Shown here in pieces: positions 48,181-56,933 of a DNA stretch of 64,000 bases. Position 1 is the first letter of the stretch, and the number at the start of each line of letters is the position of its first letter. The position numbers and the translations under genes are program-made. The notes beneath the pieces are model-generated. The model searched no databases. It saw nothing but the letters and a program-made list of their open reading frames with translations, and was not told the DNA's origin. Location of the stretch: positions 62,001 to 126,000 of the forward strand of contig NZ_CP090438.1 of NCBI RefSeq assembly GCF_021441885.1. Direction: 5' to 3'. This DNA is from Vibrio maritimus (GTDB lineage: Bacteria > Pseudomonadota > Gammaproteobacteria > Enterobacterales > Vibrionaceae).

Positions 48181-49590
48181 TTAGTAGAGTTCTTTTAGCT
48201 TACGAGTCAGGGTGTTACGACCCCAGCCTAACACTTTAGCGGCATCCTGCTTGTGACCATTGGTGTGAGAAAGTGCCGCCTCAAGCAAGATACGTTCGAA
48301 TTCTGGCTGGGCTCGGTTAAGGATTTCAGTCTCTCCAGACTCTAAAGCTTGCGATGCCCATGACGATAGAAGCTGCTGCCAGTCGCCACCACTCATCTCT
48401 GTCATGCGCTTTGGTTCATCGAGCAGTTCTGGCGGCAGGTCGTTCGGCAGTATTTCGCTGCCACTCGCCATGACTGTCAACCAGCGACAGGTGTTCTCGA
48501 GCTGACGTACGTTTCCTGGCCAATCCAGCTTATTAAGGATCTCTACCGTGTCTGGGTTGAGCGATTTGGTCTCAACTCCAAGTTCCTCCGCTGCCAGAGA
48601 CAGGAAGTGCAGAGTGAGTTTTTCAATATCCTGCTTGCGCTCTCTCAGTGCTGGGATATGGATGCGGATAACATTGAGGCGGTGGAACAAATCCTCACGA
48701 AACTCACCATCGTTAACCAGCTTTTCCAGATTCTGGTGTGTCGCCGCGACGATACGAACATCCACTTTGACCGCAGAGTGACCACCCACGCGGTAGAACT
48801 GACCGTCTGCCAAAACACGCAGTAAGCGAGTTTGAATATCAAGAGGCATGTCACCAATCTCATCCAAGAACAGTGTGCCGCCGTTTGCCTGTTCGAAGCG
48901 ACCCTGCCTAACACTATTAGCGCCGGTAAAGGCGCCTTTCTCGTGACCAAACAGTTCTGATTCGATGAGATCTTTAGGAATGGCTGCCATGTTTAGTGCG
49001 ATAAAAGGTTTTGCCGAACGTGGGCTGTGTCTATGCAGGGCATGAGCGACGAGTTCTTTACCCGTACCAGATTCTCCGTTAATCAAAACCGAGATAGAAG
49101 AGCGAGATAGGCGGCCGATAGCGCGAAACACTTCCTGCATCGCAGGGGCTTCACCGATGATCTCTGGCGCCTCTGCCGTAATCGTATCGTCACTGCTTAG
49201 AGCGCTTTTTTGCTCTTGGCTATGAGTGATGGCTCGTTCGACGAGCGTTAAGGTTTCGTCGATATCAAAGGGTTTAGGCAGATACTCGAAGGCGCCTTTT
49301 TGATAGGCGTTCACTGCGGCGTCTAGATCGGAGTGCGCTGTCATGATGATAACAGGAAGCTCTGGTGCGCTTTGTTGGACGCGATTTAGAAGCTCGATAC
49401 CATCGATACCAGGCATGCGAATGTCTGACACCAATACATCAGGTGTCTCCCGCTCAAGCGCCATCAATACGCTTTCGGCATCCGCGAAGGTTTCACATTT
49501 GATATTTGCTGACGACAGGGTTTTATCCATAACCCATCGTATTGAGCTGTCGTCATCGACGACCCATACATATCCTTTACTCATAGCCAA
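48181..49590 (-). CDS. glnG: NtrC (GlnG), nitrogen response regulator
   Basis: A 469-residue sigma-54 activator. The receiver domain has phospho-acceptor Asp56 (VLVSDIRMPG). The AAA+ domain has Walker A GESGTGKE and the sigma-54-contacting GAFTGA loop. A C-terminal Fis-type helix-turn-helix (GRNTLTRKLKEL) follows. It activates glnA and other nitrogen genes when phosphorylated by NtrB. It lies 41 nt after ntrB. Confidence 0.97.
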   Translation of the reverse strand: MAMSKGYVWVVDDDSSIRWVMDKTLSSANIKCETFADAESVLMALERETPDVLVSDIRMPGIDGIELLNRVQQSAPELPVIIMTAHSDLDAAVNAYQKGAFEYLPKPFDIDETLTLVERAITHSQEQKSALSSDDTITAEAPEIIGEAPAMQEVFRAIGRLSRSSISVLINGESGTGKELVAHALHRHSPRSAKPFIALNMAAIPKDLIESELFGHEKGAFTGANSVRQGRFEQANGGTLFLDEIGDMPLDIQTRLLRVLADGQFYRVGGHSAVKVDVRIVAATHQNLEKLVNDGEFREDLFHRLNVIRIHIPALRERKQDIEKLTLHFLSLAAEELGVETKSLNPDTVEILNKLDWPGNVRQLENTCRWLTVMASGSEILPNDLPPELLDEPKRMTEMSGGDWQQLLSSWASQALESGETEILNRAQPEFERILLEAALSHTNGHKQDAAKVLGWGRNTLTRKLKELY

Positions 49591-49631
49591 ACTTCCTTAC
49601 AGCAAGCTCATCCAACAACCTCTTAGGGCGT

Positions 49632-50681
49632 TTAAATGGGCAGATAAATAGTAAAAATGGTACGACCGGGCCAACTTTCTACGTCTATTTTTCCATTGTG
49701 TTGGTCGATCAAGTTTTGCGAAATGGACAAACCAAGTCCGGTACCGCCTTCGCGACCACTGACCATAGGGTAAAACAGTGTGTCTTGAAGCTCGGCAGGA
49801 ATGCCTGGTCCATTGTCGATAATTTCTATGCGAGCGGCGAGTTTATGACGCTGTCCGTGAATGTTGGCTTGATGAACGGTGCGGGTACGCAGCGTGATCA
49901 TGCCATTTTCTTGCTTGGACAAGATCTGTGCAGCATTGCTGGTGATATTAAGCAATGCCTGCTCGATTTGGTCTGTATCCATCAGTATTGGAGGGAGACT
50001 CGGATCATAGTCGCGCTCGATTGCTATGCCGGTGCCAGCGTCTAGCTCCACCAGTTGGCGAACCTTTTCCAGTATTAGGTGCAGGTTTTCTTGTTTTTTA
50101 GTACCCGGCTTTTGGGGTCCAAGTAGACGATCAACCAGTGCCCTAAGCCTATCAGCTTGTTCAATAATGATATTGGTGTATTCATTGAGTGACGGGTCAG
50201 GGAGCATCTTGGATAGCAGTTGTGCTGCGCCGCGAAGTCCGCCTAGTGGATTTTTTATCTCATGCGCTAACCCGCGAACCAGAAGCTTAGCCGCCTGCTG
50301 TTGAGCGTGTTGGTTAAGCTCTTGAGTCAGCCTTTTTTGCTGGCCGATCTTGCGCATTTCAATCAGCAACATCAGCTCTTTATTCCAAGAAAGCGGACTT
50401 ACGGTCACCTCGAGCAACAAGGGTTTTCCGTCAACGACAAAGGTGACGTCGCTATCGGTAATGCTCTGGCCGCTTTGCAGTGGCTGTGTCAGCAGTGCTA
50501 AATCAAGTGAGGCATGTTGGATAATCTGAGACAAATGGCAGCCAACCAGGCGCTTTGAGCTTTGAGAAAACAATTGCTCCGCTGAGGGGTTGGCATACTG
50601 AACCGTTAGCCCTTCATTTAGCATCAACGTGGCTGTTACCACATTATTGAGTATTGCATCCGTCAATTCACAATTCGCCAC
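49632..50681 (-). CDS. glnL: NtrB (GlnL), nitrogen sensor histidine kinase
   Basis: A 349-residue cytosolic kinase. An N-terminal PAS domain (about 5-115) is followed by the H-box GLAHEIKNPLGGLRGAA and an HATPase domain with DNGPGIP and GTGLGLSI. It phosphorylates and dephosphorylates NtrC under PII control. The start is a GTG with AAGGA upstream. An NtrC-like site lies about 55-70 bp before the start, suggesting autoregulation. Confidence 0.96.
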   Translation of the reverse strand: MANCELTDAILNNVVTATLMLNEGLTVQYANPSAEQLFSQSSKRLVGCHLSQIIQHASLDLALLTQPLQSGQSITDSDVTFVVDGKPLLLEVTVSPLSWNKELMLLIEMRKIGQQKRLTQELNQHAQQQAAKLLVRGLAHEIKNPLGGLRGAAQLLSKMLPDPSLNEYTNIIIEQADRLRALVDRLLGPQKPGTKKQENLHLILEKVRQLVELDAGTGIAIERDYDPSLPPILMDTDQIEQALLNITSNAAQILSKQENGMITLRTRTVHQANIHGQRHKLAARIEIIDNGPGIPAELQDTLFYPMVSGREGGTGLGLSISQNLIDQHNGKIDVESWPGRTIFTIYLPI

Positions 50682-50736
50682 ACGCTATCCTTACTCTGTT
50701 CAAAAATGGTGCATTGCACGAGCATCGAAAACTCAA

Positions 50737-50753
50737 TGCACTAATTTGGTGCA
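50737..50753. promoter_or_regulatory. NtrC-like site upstream of ntrB
   Basis: TGCACTAATTTGGTGCA differs at one arm position from the NtrC consensus TGCACC-N5-GGTGCA. It lies in the DUF4124-ntrB gap. In Escherichia coli NtrC represses its own glnL promoter from such sites. Confidence 0.7.
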
Positions 50754-50815
50754 TCCAATGAGCTAAGTATGGCGCAATTTGGGTTAGAGTAAAAGCGTCA
50801 GGGTAGATAGGCTCT

Positions 50816-51388
50816 CTATTGCACCGATGCACGATGAAGATGCACAGTAATTGTATCTGATGATGCAATTACCTTGCCGCTTTGTAGAACCTGAAGTGTT
50901 AACGTGTGTGTACCGCGATCGATGTTATTGAGTCGCCACTTAGGATTCGATTGCGGAGGCATAACTGGCGAGCCATCGAGCAGTAATTGAAGCTGCTGAT
51001 CCGTTCTGAGATTGGGTGTGAGTTCTGCAATAACATCGATAACGCCGGCGTTGCTGCGAATGGTCGCGTCATGCTTTGGAGAGCGGACGCTCACGCTCAA
51101 AGGAAGAGCACTGCTGCTTTTGTCCTCTTTGTCCGTAAGGGAGCTAAAGGTCCAATCGACATCGCTCTCGTTCAATACTTGAGGTGGAGGAGGGGCGTCA
51201 GGGAGTTCAATGCGTTTGGCGTCTTTGTGCTCAGGAAAGTCACTAAAGTGAAGATTACCCTGTGTATCTTTCCAGACATAGACTTCGCTTGTATACGAGT
51301 TGGCACTAAAAAGACTGAGTCCCAATATACTGAAACTTAAAAGCCGAGAGCGAAAAAGAATGGGGGAACAGAGCCAGGCGGAATTCAT
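50816..51388 (-). CDS. DUF4124 periplasmic protein
   Basis: About 190 residues from the ATG of MNSAWLC, with GAAGG upstream; a TTG six codons earlier is less likely. A hydrophobic N-terminal signal (to about residue 36) precedes the DUF4124 motif EVYVWKDTQGNLHFSDFP, then a beta-rich C-terminal domain. It sits between glnA and ntrB. The gene content and order suggest a conserved neighbour of the nitrogen genes, but the function is unknown. Confidence 0.82.
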   Translation of the reverse strand: MNSAWLCSPILFRSRLLSFSILGLSLFSANSYTSEVYVWKDTQGNLHFSDFPEHKDAKRIELPDAPPPPQVLNESDVDWTFSSLTDKEDKSSSALPLSVSVRSPKHDATIRSNAGVIDVIAELTPNLRTDQQLQLLLDGSPVMPPQSNPKWRLNNIDRGTHTLTLQVLQSGKVIASSDTITVHLHRASVQ

Positions 51389-51455
51389 GCTTGAACCTTC
51401 AATCAAATAGAACGATAAAGTCCATGCTAGCCCCAGTCTACAAAGGGCTGAATAC

Positions 51456-51483
51456 GAAAAAGGCTCGCCTGCGAGGCGAGCCT
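51456..51483 (-). terminator. Terminator after glnA
   Basis: Read on the minus strand: AGGCTCGCCT, a 3-nt loop, AGGCGAGCCT, then TTTTT. It lies about 55 nt after the glnA stop and separates glnA from the DUF4124-ntrBC unit. Confidence 0.9.
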
Positions 51484-51538
51484 AATAATTATGAAAACAT
51501 GTAATGTATACAGGTCTATCTACTAAACACAGTGTTTA

Positions 51539-52948
51539 TTAAACAGAGTAGTATAGTTCGAACTCAAGTGGGTGAGTTGTCATGTTTACTTTCTCTACGT
51601 CTTGAGACTTAAGGTCGATGTAAGAATCGATAAAGTCATCAGAGAATACACCGCCAGCAGTTAGGAACTCACGGTCAGCGTCTAGGCACTCTAGCGCTTC
51701 TTTTAGTGAGTAAGCCACTGTTGGGATCTCTGCCGCTTCTTCAGCTGGTAGATCGTAAAGGTCTTTATCCATTGCTTCGCCTGGGTGGATCTTGTTCTTG
51801 ATACCGTCAAGACCAGCCATAAGCATTGCAGCAAAGCATAGGTATGGGTTCGCTGATGGATCACCGAAACGTAGCTCGATACGACGTGCTTTCGGGCTTG
51901 GTACCACTGGGATACGGATAGAAGCAGAACGGTTACGAGCTGAGTAAGCTAGCATAACTGGCGCTTCGAAGCCTGGGACTAGACGCTTGTACGAGTTAGT
52001 TGATGCGTTCGCGAATGCGTTGATTGCGCGAGCGTGCTTGATAACACCACCGATGTAGTAAAGTGCTGTTTCAGAAAGGCCGCCGTACTTGTCGCCAGCG
52101 AATAGGTTAACACCGTCTTTCGCCAGAGATTGGTGAACGTGCATACCAGAACCGTTGTCACCAACAAGTGGTTTAGGCATGAATGTCGCTGTCTTACCAA
52201 ATGCGTGAGCAACGTTGTGAACCACGTACTTGTAAACTTGGATTTCATCCGCTTTAGCTGTTAGCGTGTTGAAACGAGTCGCGATTTCGTTCTGACCCGC
52301 AGTTGCTACTTCGTGGTGGTGAGCTTCAACGACTTGACCCATTTCTTCTAGAACTAGACACATTGCAGAGCGGATGTCTTGAGAAGAGTCAACTGGAGCT
52401 ACTGGGAAGTAACCACCTTTAACGCCTGGACGGTGACCTTTGTTACCGCCTTCGAAGTCAGAACCTGTGTTCCAAGCTGCTTCTACGTCGTCGATCTTGA
52501 AGAAAGAACCAGACATGTCTGTTGCAAACTTAACGTCGTCGAATAGGAAGAACTCTGGCTCAGGACCGATTAGAACTGTGTCTGCGATACCTGTTGAGCG
52601 CATGTAGTCTTCAGCGCGCTTAGCGATTGAACGTGGGTCACGGTCGTAGCCTTGCATAGTTGCAGGCTCAAGGATGTCACAACGAATGTTCAGAGTTGCA
52701 TCTTCAGTGAATGGGTCAAGAACAGCGCTAGATGCGTCTGGCATCATCACCATGTCTGACTCGTTGATGCCTTTCCAGCCAGCAACAGAAGAACCGTCAA
52801 ACATTTTACCTTCTTCAAAGAAGTCTGCGTCTACTTGGTGTGCAGGGATAGAAACGTGTTGTTCTTTACCCTTAGTGTCTGTAAAGCGTAGATCTACGAA
52901 TTTAACTTCGTTCTCTTGGATCAGCGATAGAACATTTTCTACTGACAT
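51539..52948 (-). CDS. glnA: Glutamine synthetase type I
   Basis: A 469-residue enzyme that makes glutamine from glutamate and ammonia. It shows KFVDLRFTD near the N-terminus, the catalytic MHVHQSL and the adenylylation region MDKDLYDLPAEE with the modified Tyr near residue 398. The presence of this loop indicates GlnE-type covalent control. It is transcribed from a sigma-54 promoter with NtrC-like sites upstream and has its own terminator. Confidence 0.98.
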   Translation of the reverse strand: MSVENVLSLIQENEVKFVDLRFTDTKGKEQHVSIPAHQVDADFFEEGKMFDGSSVAGWKGINESDMVMMPDASSAVLDPFTEDATLNIRCDILEPATMQGYDRDPRSIAKRAEDYMRSTGIADTVLIGPEPEFFLFDDVKFATDMSGSFFKIDDVEAAWNTGSDFEGGNKGHRPGVKGGYFPVAPVDSSQDIRSAMCLVLEEMGQVVEAHHHEVATAGQNEIATRFNTLTAKADEIQVYKYVVHNVAHAFGKTATFMPKPLVGDNGSGMHVHQSLAKDGVNLFAGDKYGGLSETALYYIGGVIKHARAINAFANASTNSYKRLVPGFEAPVMLAYSARNRSASIRIPVVPSPKARRIELRFGDPSANPYLCFAAMLMAGLDGIKNKIHPGEAMDKDLYDLPAEEAAEIPTVAYSLKEALECLDADREFLTAGGVFSDDFIDSYIDLKSQDVEKVNMTTHPLEFELYYSV

Positions 52949-52998
52949 CTTGGAAAACCTCCAGTGTTATTAAAGCGGTTAAGTGCTCGATTAGTGTT

Positions 52999-53050
52999 AA
53001 TCGGCATTGATTAACGTCTGCTTATTGAAGTGCGTTAATCGATGCTGATT
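52999..53050 (-). promoter_or_regulatory. Inverted repeat at the glnA transcript start
   Basis: Arms at 52999-53016 and 53033-53050 match as inverted copies at 16 of 18 positions, with a 16-nt loop. The predicted glnA start near 53047 puts almost the whole structure at the 5' end of the mRNA. Confidence 0.6.
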
Positions 53051-53056
53051 CTAGTA

Positions 53057-53073
53057 AAGCTAAAACCGTGCCA
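53057..53073 (-). promoter_or_regulatory. Sigma-54 promoter of glnA
   Basis: Read on the minus strand: TGGCACGGTTTTAGCTT. GG at -24 and GC at -12 are separated by 10 nt, as sigma-54 requires. This fits NtrC activation of glnA. Confidence 0.8.
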
Positions 53074-53135
53074 AAAAATAAATCCTTTATTTTTCAATGC
53101 CATGAAAAACTTAGTTCCAAATTGGAGCAAACGTT

Positions 53136-53202
53136 TGCACCAAAATGATCATTGATTGCACCATAAGTGTGCAATGTTAAATTCTTGCACCAAGTTGAAT
53201 CA
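53136..53202. promoter_or_regulatory. Three NtrC-like sites upstream of glnA
   Basis: Sites begin at 53136 (TGCACCAAAATGATCAT, one strong arm), 53157 (TGCACCATAAGTGTGCA, near consensus) and 53186 (TGCACCAAGTTGAATCA, one strong arm). They lie about 65-130 bp upstream of the -24 element, an enhancer-like position. Confidence 0.75.
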
Positions 53203-53458
53203 AATAGCCCATACATTCAGCATGGTTTTGGCGCGCCTGTCAACCGATACCTTTTCATGACGTTTCATGTTGCGCAGTTTTGGTGAAACCCAGGTTTTCC
53301 CTCTCTATATGCAGCAAAAGCAGTGTAAACCGACTATGTTTAAGCAAGATTTCAACGAAGAAGATCACAACTCTCGATATTTCTGGTATATTGCGGGCGT
53401 TTTTTTAATCGAGTCAGCGGCTATCGTGCGGCGACTCTTGACTGAGTGAAAGAAATCT

Positions 53459-55291
53459 ATGTCAACTCCACAGATTGATAAGTTAAGAAACATTGCGATT
53501 ATCGCGCACGTTGACCACGGTAAAACTACCCTTGTTGACAAGCTGCTTCAGCAATCCGGTACTCTTGAGTCTCGCGGTGAAACTGAAGAGCGAGTTATGG
53601 ACTCGAACGATATTGAAAAAGAGCGTGGTATTACCATTCTTGCTAAGAATACCGCGATCAACTGGAACGACTACCACATCAACATCGTAGATACTCCGGG
53701 ACACGCGGACTTCGGTGGTGAAGTAGAGCGTATTATGTCGATGGTAGACTCAGTACTACTTATCGTTGACGCAGTAGACGGTCCAATGCCACAAACGCGT
53801 TTCGTAACGCAAAAAGCATTCGCGCACGGTCTTAAGCCAATCGTTGTAATCAACAAGATTGACCGTCCAGGTGCTCGTCCTGATTGGGTTATGGATCAAG
53901 TATTCGACCTATTCGACAACCTAGGTGCTTCTGACGAGCAGCTAGACTTCCAAGTGGTTTACGCATCGGCACTAAACGGCTGGGCTACGCTTGAAGAAGG
54001 CGAAGAAGGCGAGAACATGGAAGCACTATTCCAAGCTATCGTTGACAACGTAGAAGCGCCAGCAGTTGACCCAGAGGGTGCACTACAGATGCAGATCTCT
54101 CAGCTAGACTACAGCTCATACGTAGGTGTTATCGGTGTAGGCCGTGTAACTCGCGGTACGGTTAAGCCTAACCAACAAGTAACGGTTATCGGCGCTGACG
54201 GTAAGACTCGCAACGGTAAAGTAGGTACTATCCTTGGTTACCTAGGTCTTGAGCGTCACGAAGTTCAACAAGCAACGGCGGGCGACATCATCGCTATCAC
54301 GGGTCTTGGCGAGCTAAAAATCTCTGACACTATCTGTGCTCAGGGTGAAGTTGAAGCGCTACCAGCACTGTCTGTTGATGAGCCAACAGTAACCATGACG
54401 TTCCAAGTAAACACCTCTCCATTCGCAGGCAAAGAAGGTAAGTTCGTGACTTCACGTAACATCCTTGAGCGTCTAGAGAAAGAATTGGTACACAACGTTG
54501 CACTGCGCGTTGAGCAACTTGACGATCCAGACAAGTTCCGTGTATCAGGTCGTGGTGAGCTACACCTATCTATCCTTATCGAGAACATGCGTCGTGAAGG
54601 CTTCGAGCTAGCGGTTTCTCGTCCTGAAGTTATCATCAAAGAAGAAGATGGTCAGAAGCAAGAGCCATACGAAACAGTAACTATCGACGTAGTTGAAGAG
54701 CACCAAGGTAGCATCATGGAAGCTATCGGTCTTCGTAAGGGTGAGCTAACTGACATGGCTCCAGATGGTAAAGGCCGTATCCGTATGGACTTCATGATGC
54801 CATCTCGTGGTCTAATCGGTTTCCAAACTGAATTCATGACACTAACGTCTGGTTCTGGTCTTCTATACCACACGTTCGATCACTACGGTCCATTCAAGGG
54901 CGGTGAGATCGGTCAGCGTGTAAACGGTGTACTTATCTCGAACGGTGCTGGTAAAGCGCTAACTAACGCACTGTTTAACCTACAAGAGCGCGGCCGTATG
55001 TTCATCGGTCACGGTGTTGAGGTTTACGAAGGCATGGTTATCGGTATCCACAGCCGCGACAACGACCTAACGGTTAACCCGCTTAAAGGTAAGCAGCTAA
55101 CTAACGTTCGTGCATCTGGTACAGATGACGCACAGGTTCTTACTCCGCCAATCATCATGACTCTAGAGCAAGCGCTTGAGTTCATCGACGATGACGAGCT
55201 AGTAGAAGTAACACCTGAAAGCATCCGCATCCGTAAGAAGTTCCTATCGGAAAGCGACCGTAAGCGTGCAAGCCGCGAAGCTAAGTCTTAA
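53459..55291 (+). CDS. typA: TypA/BipA ribosome-associated GTPase
   Basis: A 610-residue translation-factor GTPase. The G domain has AHVDHGKTT, the switch GITILAKNT, DTPGH and NKID. EF-G-like domains III and V and a BipA-specific C-terminal domain follow. It aids 50S assembly and stress growth. Codon use is biased to CTA, GTA and CTG-type codons like other highly expressed genes here. It is divergent from glnA, as in Escherichia coli. Confidence 0.97.
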   Translation: MSTPQIDKLRNIAIIAHVDHGKTTLVDKLLQQSGTLESRGETEERVMDSNDIEKERGITILAKNTAINWNDYHINIVDTPGHADFGGEVERIMSMVDSVLLIVDAVDGPMPQTRFVTQKAFAHGLKPIVVINKIDRPGARPDWVMDQVFDLFDNLGASDEQLDFQVVYASALNGWATLEEGEEGENMEALFQAIVDNVEAPAVDPEGALQMQISQLDYSSYVGVIGVGRVTRGTVKPNQQVTVIGADGKTRNGKVGTILGYLGLERHEVQQATAGDIIAITGLGELKISDTICAQGEVEALPALSVDEPTVTMTFQVNTSPFAGKEGKFVTSRNILERLEKELVHNVALRVEQLDDPDKFRVSGRGELHLSILIENMRREGFELAVSRPEVIIKEEDGQKQEPYETVTIDVVEEHQGSIMEAIGLRKGELTDMAPDGKGRIRMDFMMPSRGLIGFQTEFMTLTSGSGLLYHTFDHYGPFKGGEIGQRVNGVLISNGAGKALTNALFNLQERGRMFIGHGVEVYEGMVIGIHSRDNDLTVNPLKGKQLTNVRASGTDDAQVLTPPIIMTLEQALEFIDDDELVEVTPESIRIRKKFLSESDRKRASREAKS

Positions 55292-55310
55292 TTGATTTAG
55301 ATGAGATGTG

Positions 55311-55339
55311 AAAAAACCAGCCGAGAGGCTGGTTTTTTT
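55311..55339 (+). terminator. Terminator after typA
   Basis: AAAAAACCAGCC, GAGA loop, GGCTGGTTTTTTT. Confidence 0.94.
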
Positions 55340-55382
55340 GTGTTTGAAGTCTGTCGATAGTTGCTACGCTTCTAACTGATAC

Positions 55383-55490
55383 CGTCATCCTCACGCAAGT
55401 GAGGATCTGCTGCCACAAGTAACTCATCTAAAGCATCTTAAGAACCTAAAGCACGCGCTTCAAAAGATTCTCGTTTTCACGAGAATGACG
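55383..55490. repeat. REP/MITE-like palindromic element
   Basis: A 108-bp segment bounded by CGTCATCCTC and GAGAATGACG, a 10-bp inverted repeat with one mismatch. Just inside are two tight hairpins, ATCCTCAC-GCAA-GTGAGGAT and ATTCTCGT-TTTC-ACGAGAAT. It does not code and carries no transposase. It resembles dispersed palindromic repeats of vibrios and related bacteria, but no second copy occurs in this window. Confidence 0.6.
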
Positions 55491-55502
55491 TTGTTTTGAA
55501 TT

Positions 55503-56843
55503 TTAAAGCAACTGCTTCAAAACCCGATCAGCCCTTACTCGGGTAATCTTCTTAATCAACTTCTGCACTGGCACCGGATAGTTCTCAACCTTCTCAAGCT
55601 GCTTATAAGTACAAATCAACTGAGTATGCTCAAGAATATTCTCAATCTCAGCATCAAACTTATCAACAAGGTGCGAGTAGTGATCCTGAATCAGAATCGC
55701 GTTCTCGAGATCTAGGCTCCAAGCGCGTGGGTTCAGGTTGTTTCCTGTGATCAGCATATAACGCTTATCGACCCAAATACCTTTCAAGTGGAAGCTGTTG
55801 TCATCGTGCTTCCAAAGACGAATGCACAGATTACGGCTTGCGATGTGCGCTTCGTTGGCTTTGGCAAAACGGCGCAGATTCATTTCATACAGATAAGGCA
55901 GGCCACCAATGGTCTTAAAGTCTTCTTCTGGTGAAATGTAGAAATCGTTAGCCGTCTTGTCACCAACGACAATACGCACTTTTACCCCGCGCTTTAGCGC
56001 GCGCTTGATCTCTTTAGCAACCGACTTAGGGAAGTTAAAGTAAGGCGTGCAAATAAAAATCTCGTCTTTGGCGCTTGCCAGAAGCTGATTGATGCTCTGG
56101 TTTAGCTTGTTGCGTCGCTTACCAATGCCCACGATCGGCGTGACGGACACCTGATGTTCATTAGCTGGCTCAGCATCGAATTCATAACGAGCTTGGGATA
56201 GCGAGCCGCGTAGCTGTCGGATCTCGGCCTTGATTTCTTTGGTGGTCGGCTTCTGTGGTAGCGATAGATCATTAACCGCAGGGTTAGCGATCATCTCTGA
56301 AGCCACAAAGTTCGCCATACTGTCGGCAAGCTTTTGATTCTCAAGAACGTGATAGCGGTCAAAACGGTAACGGTCTTGGTAGTTCAAGTAGATGTTATTA
56401 AGGCTAGCGCCGCTATAAATCACCTTGTCATCGACGATAAACCCTTTTAGGTGCAAAACGCCAAACACCTCTCGACCACGTACAGGAATACCGTATACAG
56501 GGACGGCATGTTCGTATTTCTCGCGAAACTCACGGTACATCACTGCATTGCCATCGGATTGCTTAGCGCCAATAAGGCCACGCTGAGCGCGATGCCAATC
56601 AACACAGATTGCGATATCTAGGGCAGGGTTGTTCTGTTTCGCCTGATAAAGCTCAGTCAAAATCTGACGACCTGCCTCATCATCTTCTAAATACAGTGCG
56701 ACTAGGTAGATTCTTGACTTTGCTTCGCGTATCGCTTGAATTAAATATTCGCGATAGTCGCTGGCGGAGAGCAAAACATCGAGCTTGCTCGGATCCTGTG
56801 CGATAGAGGGAAGCTGTTCAAAAGAGTTCCTAAAAGCCATCAT
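55503..56843 (-). CDS. pssA: Phosphatidylserine synthase
   Basis: About 446 residues from the MMAFRNSFE start; a longer in-frame reading would add 22 residues. It is a phospholipase-D superfamily member with two HKD motifs: His131-Lys133 in LHLKGFIVDD and a second in FHLKGIWVDK near residue 350. It closely follows Escherichia coli PssA (451 residues). It makes phosphatidylserine from CDP-diacylglycerol and serine. Confidence 0.95.
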   Translation of the reverse strand: MMAFRNSFEQLPSIAQDPSKLDVLLSASDYREYLIQAIREAKSRIYLVALYLEDDEAGRQILTELYQAKQNNPALDIAICVDWHRAQRGLIGAKQSDGNAVMYREFREKYEHAVPVYGIPVRGREVFGVLHLKGFIVDDKVIYSGASLNNIYLNYQDRYRFDRYHVLENQKLADSMANFVASEMIANPAVNDLSLPQKPTTKEIKAEIRQLRGSLSQARYEFDAEPANEHQVSVTPIVGIGKRRNKLNQSINQLLASAKDEIFICTPYFNFPKSVAKEIKRALKRGVKVRIVVGDKTANDFYISPEEDFKTIGGLPYLYEMNLRRFAKANEAHIASRNLCIRLWKHDDNSFHLKGIWVDKRYMLITGNNLNPRAWSLDLENAILIQDHYSHLVDKFDAEIENILEHTQLICTYKQLEKVENYPVPVQKLIKKITRVRADRVLKQLL

Positions 56844-56933
56844 GTAGAGACTGTACCTTTGGTCATTGCAAAATTGCGAACCTAGAATTTTACCAAACTC
56901 TTGCCCCAAATGGGTAGTAAACCGTTGATAAGT

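Larger units (their letters stand above)
52949..53458. other. glnA-typA divergent regulatory region
   Basis: About 510 bp without a supported gene. On the glnA side it holds a sigma-54 promoter, three NtrC-like sites and a long inverted repeat (each listed separately). The typA promoter must lie nearer 53400. A 60-codon plus-strand frame at 53267-53449 has no family features and I do not regard it as a gene. Confidence 0.6.

Noticed and set aside
53267..53449. 60-codon plus-strand frame upstream of typA
   Set aside because: It shows no family features, no convincing ribosome binding site, and lies in a regulatory region.
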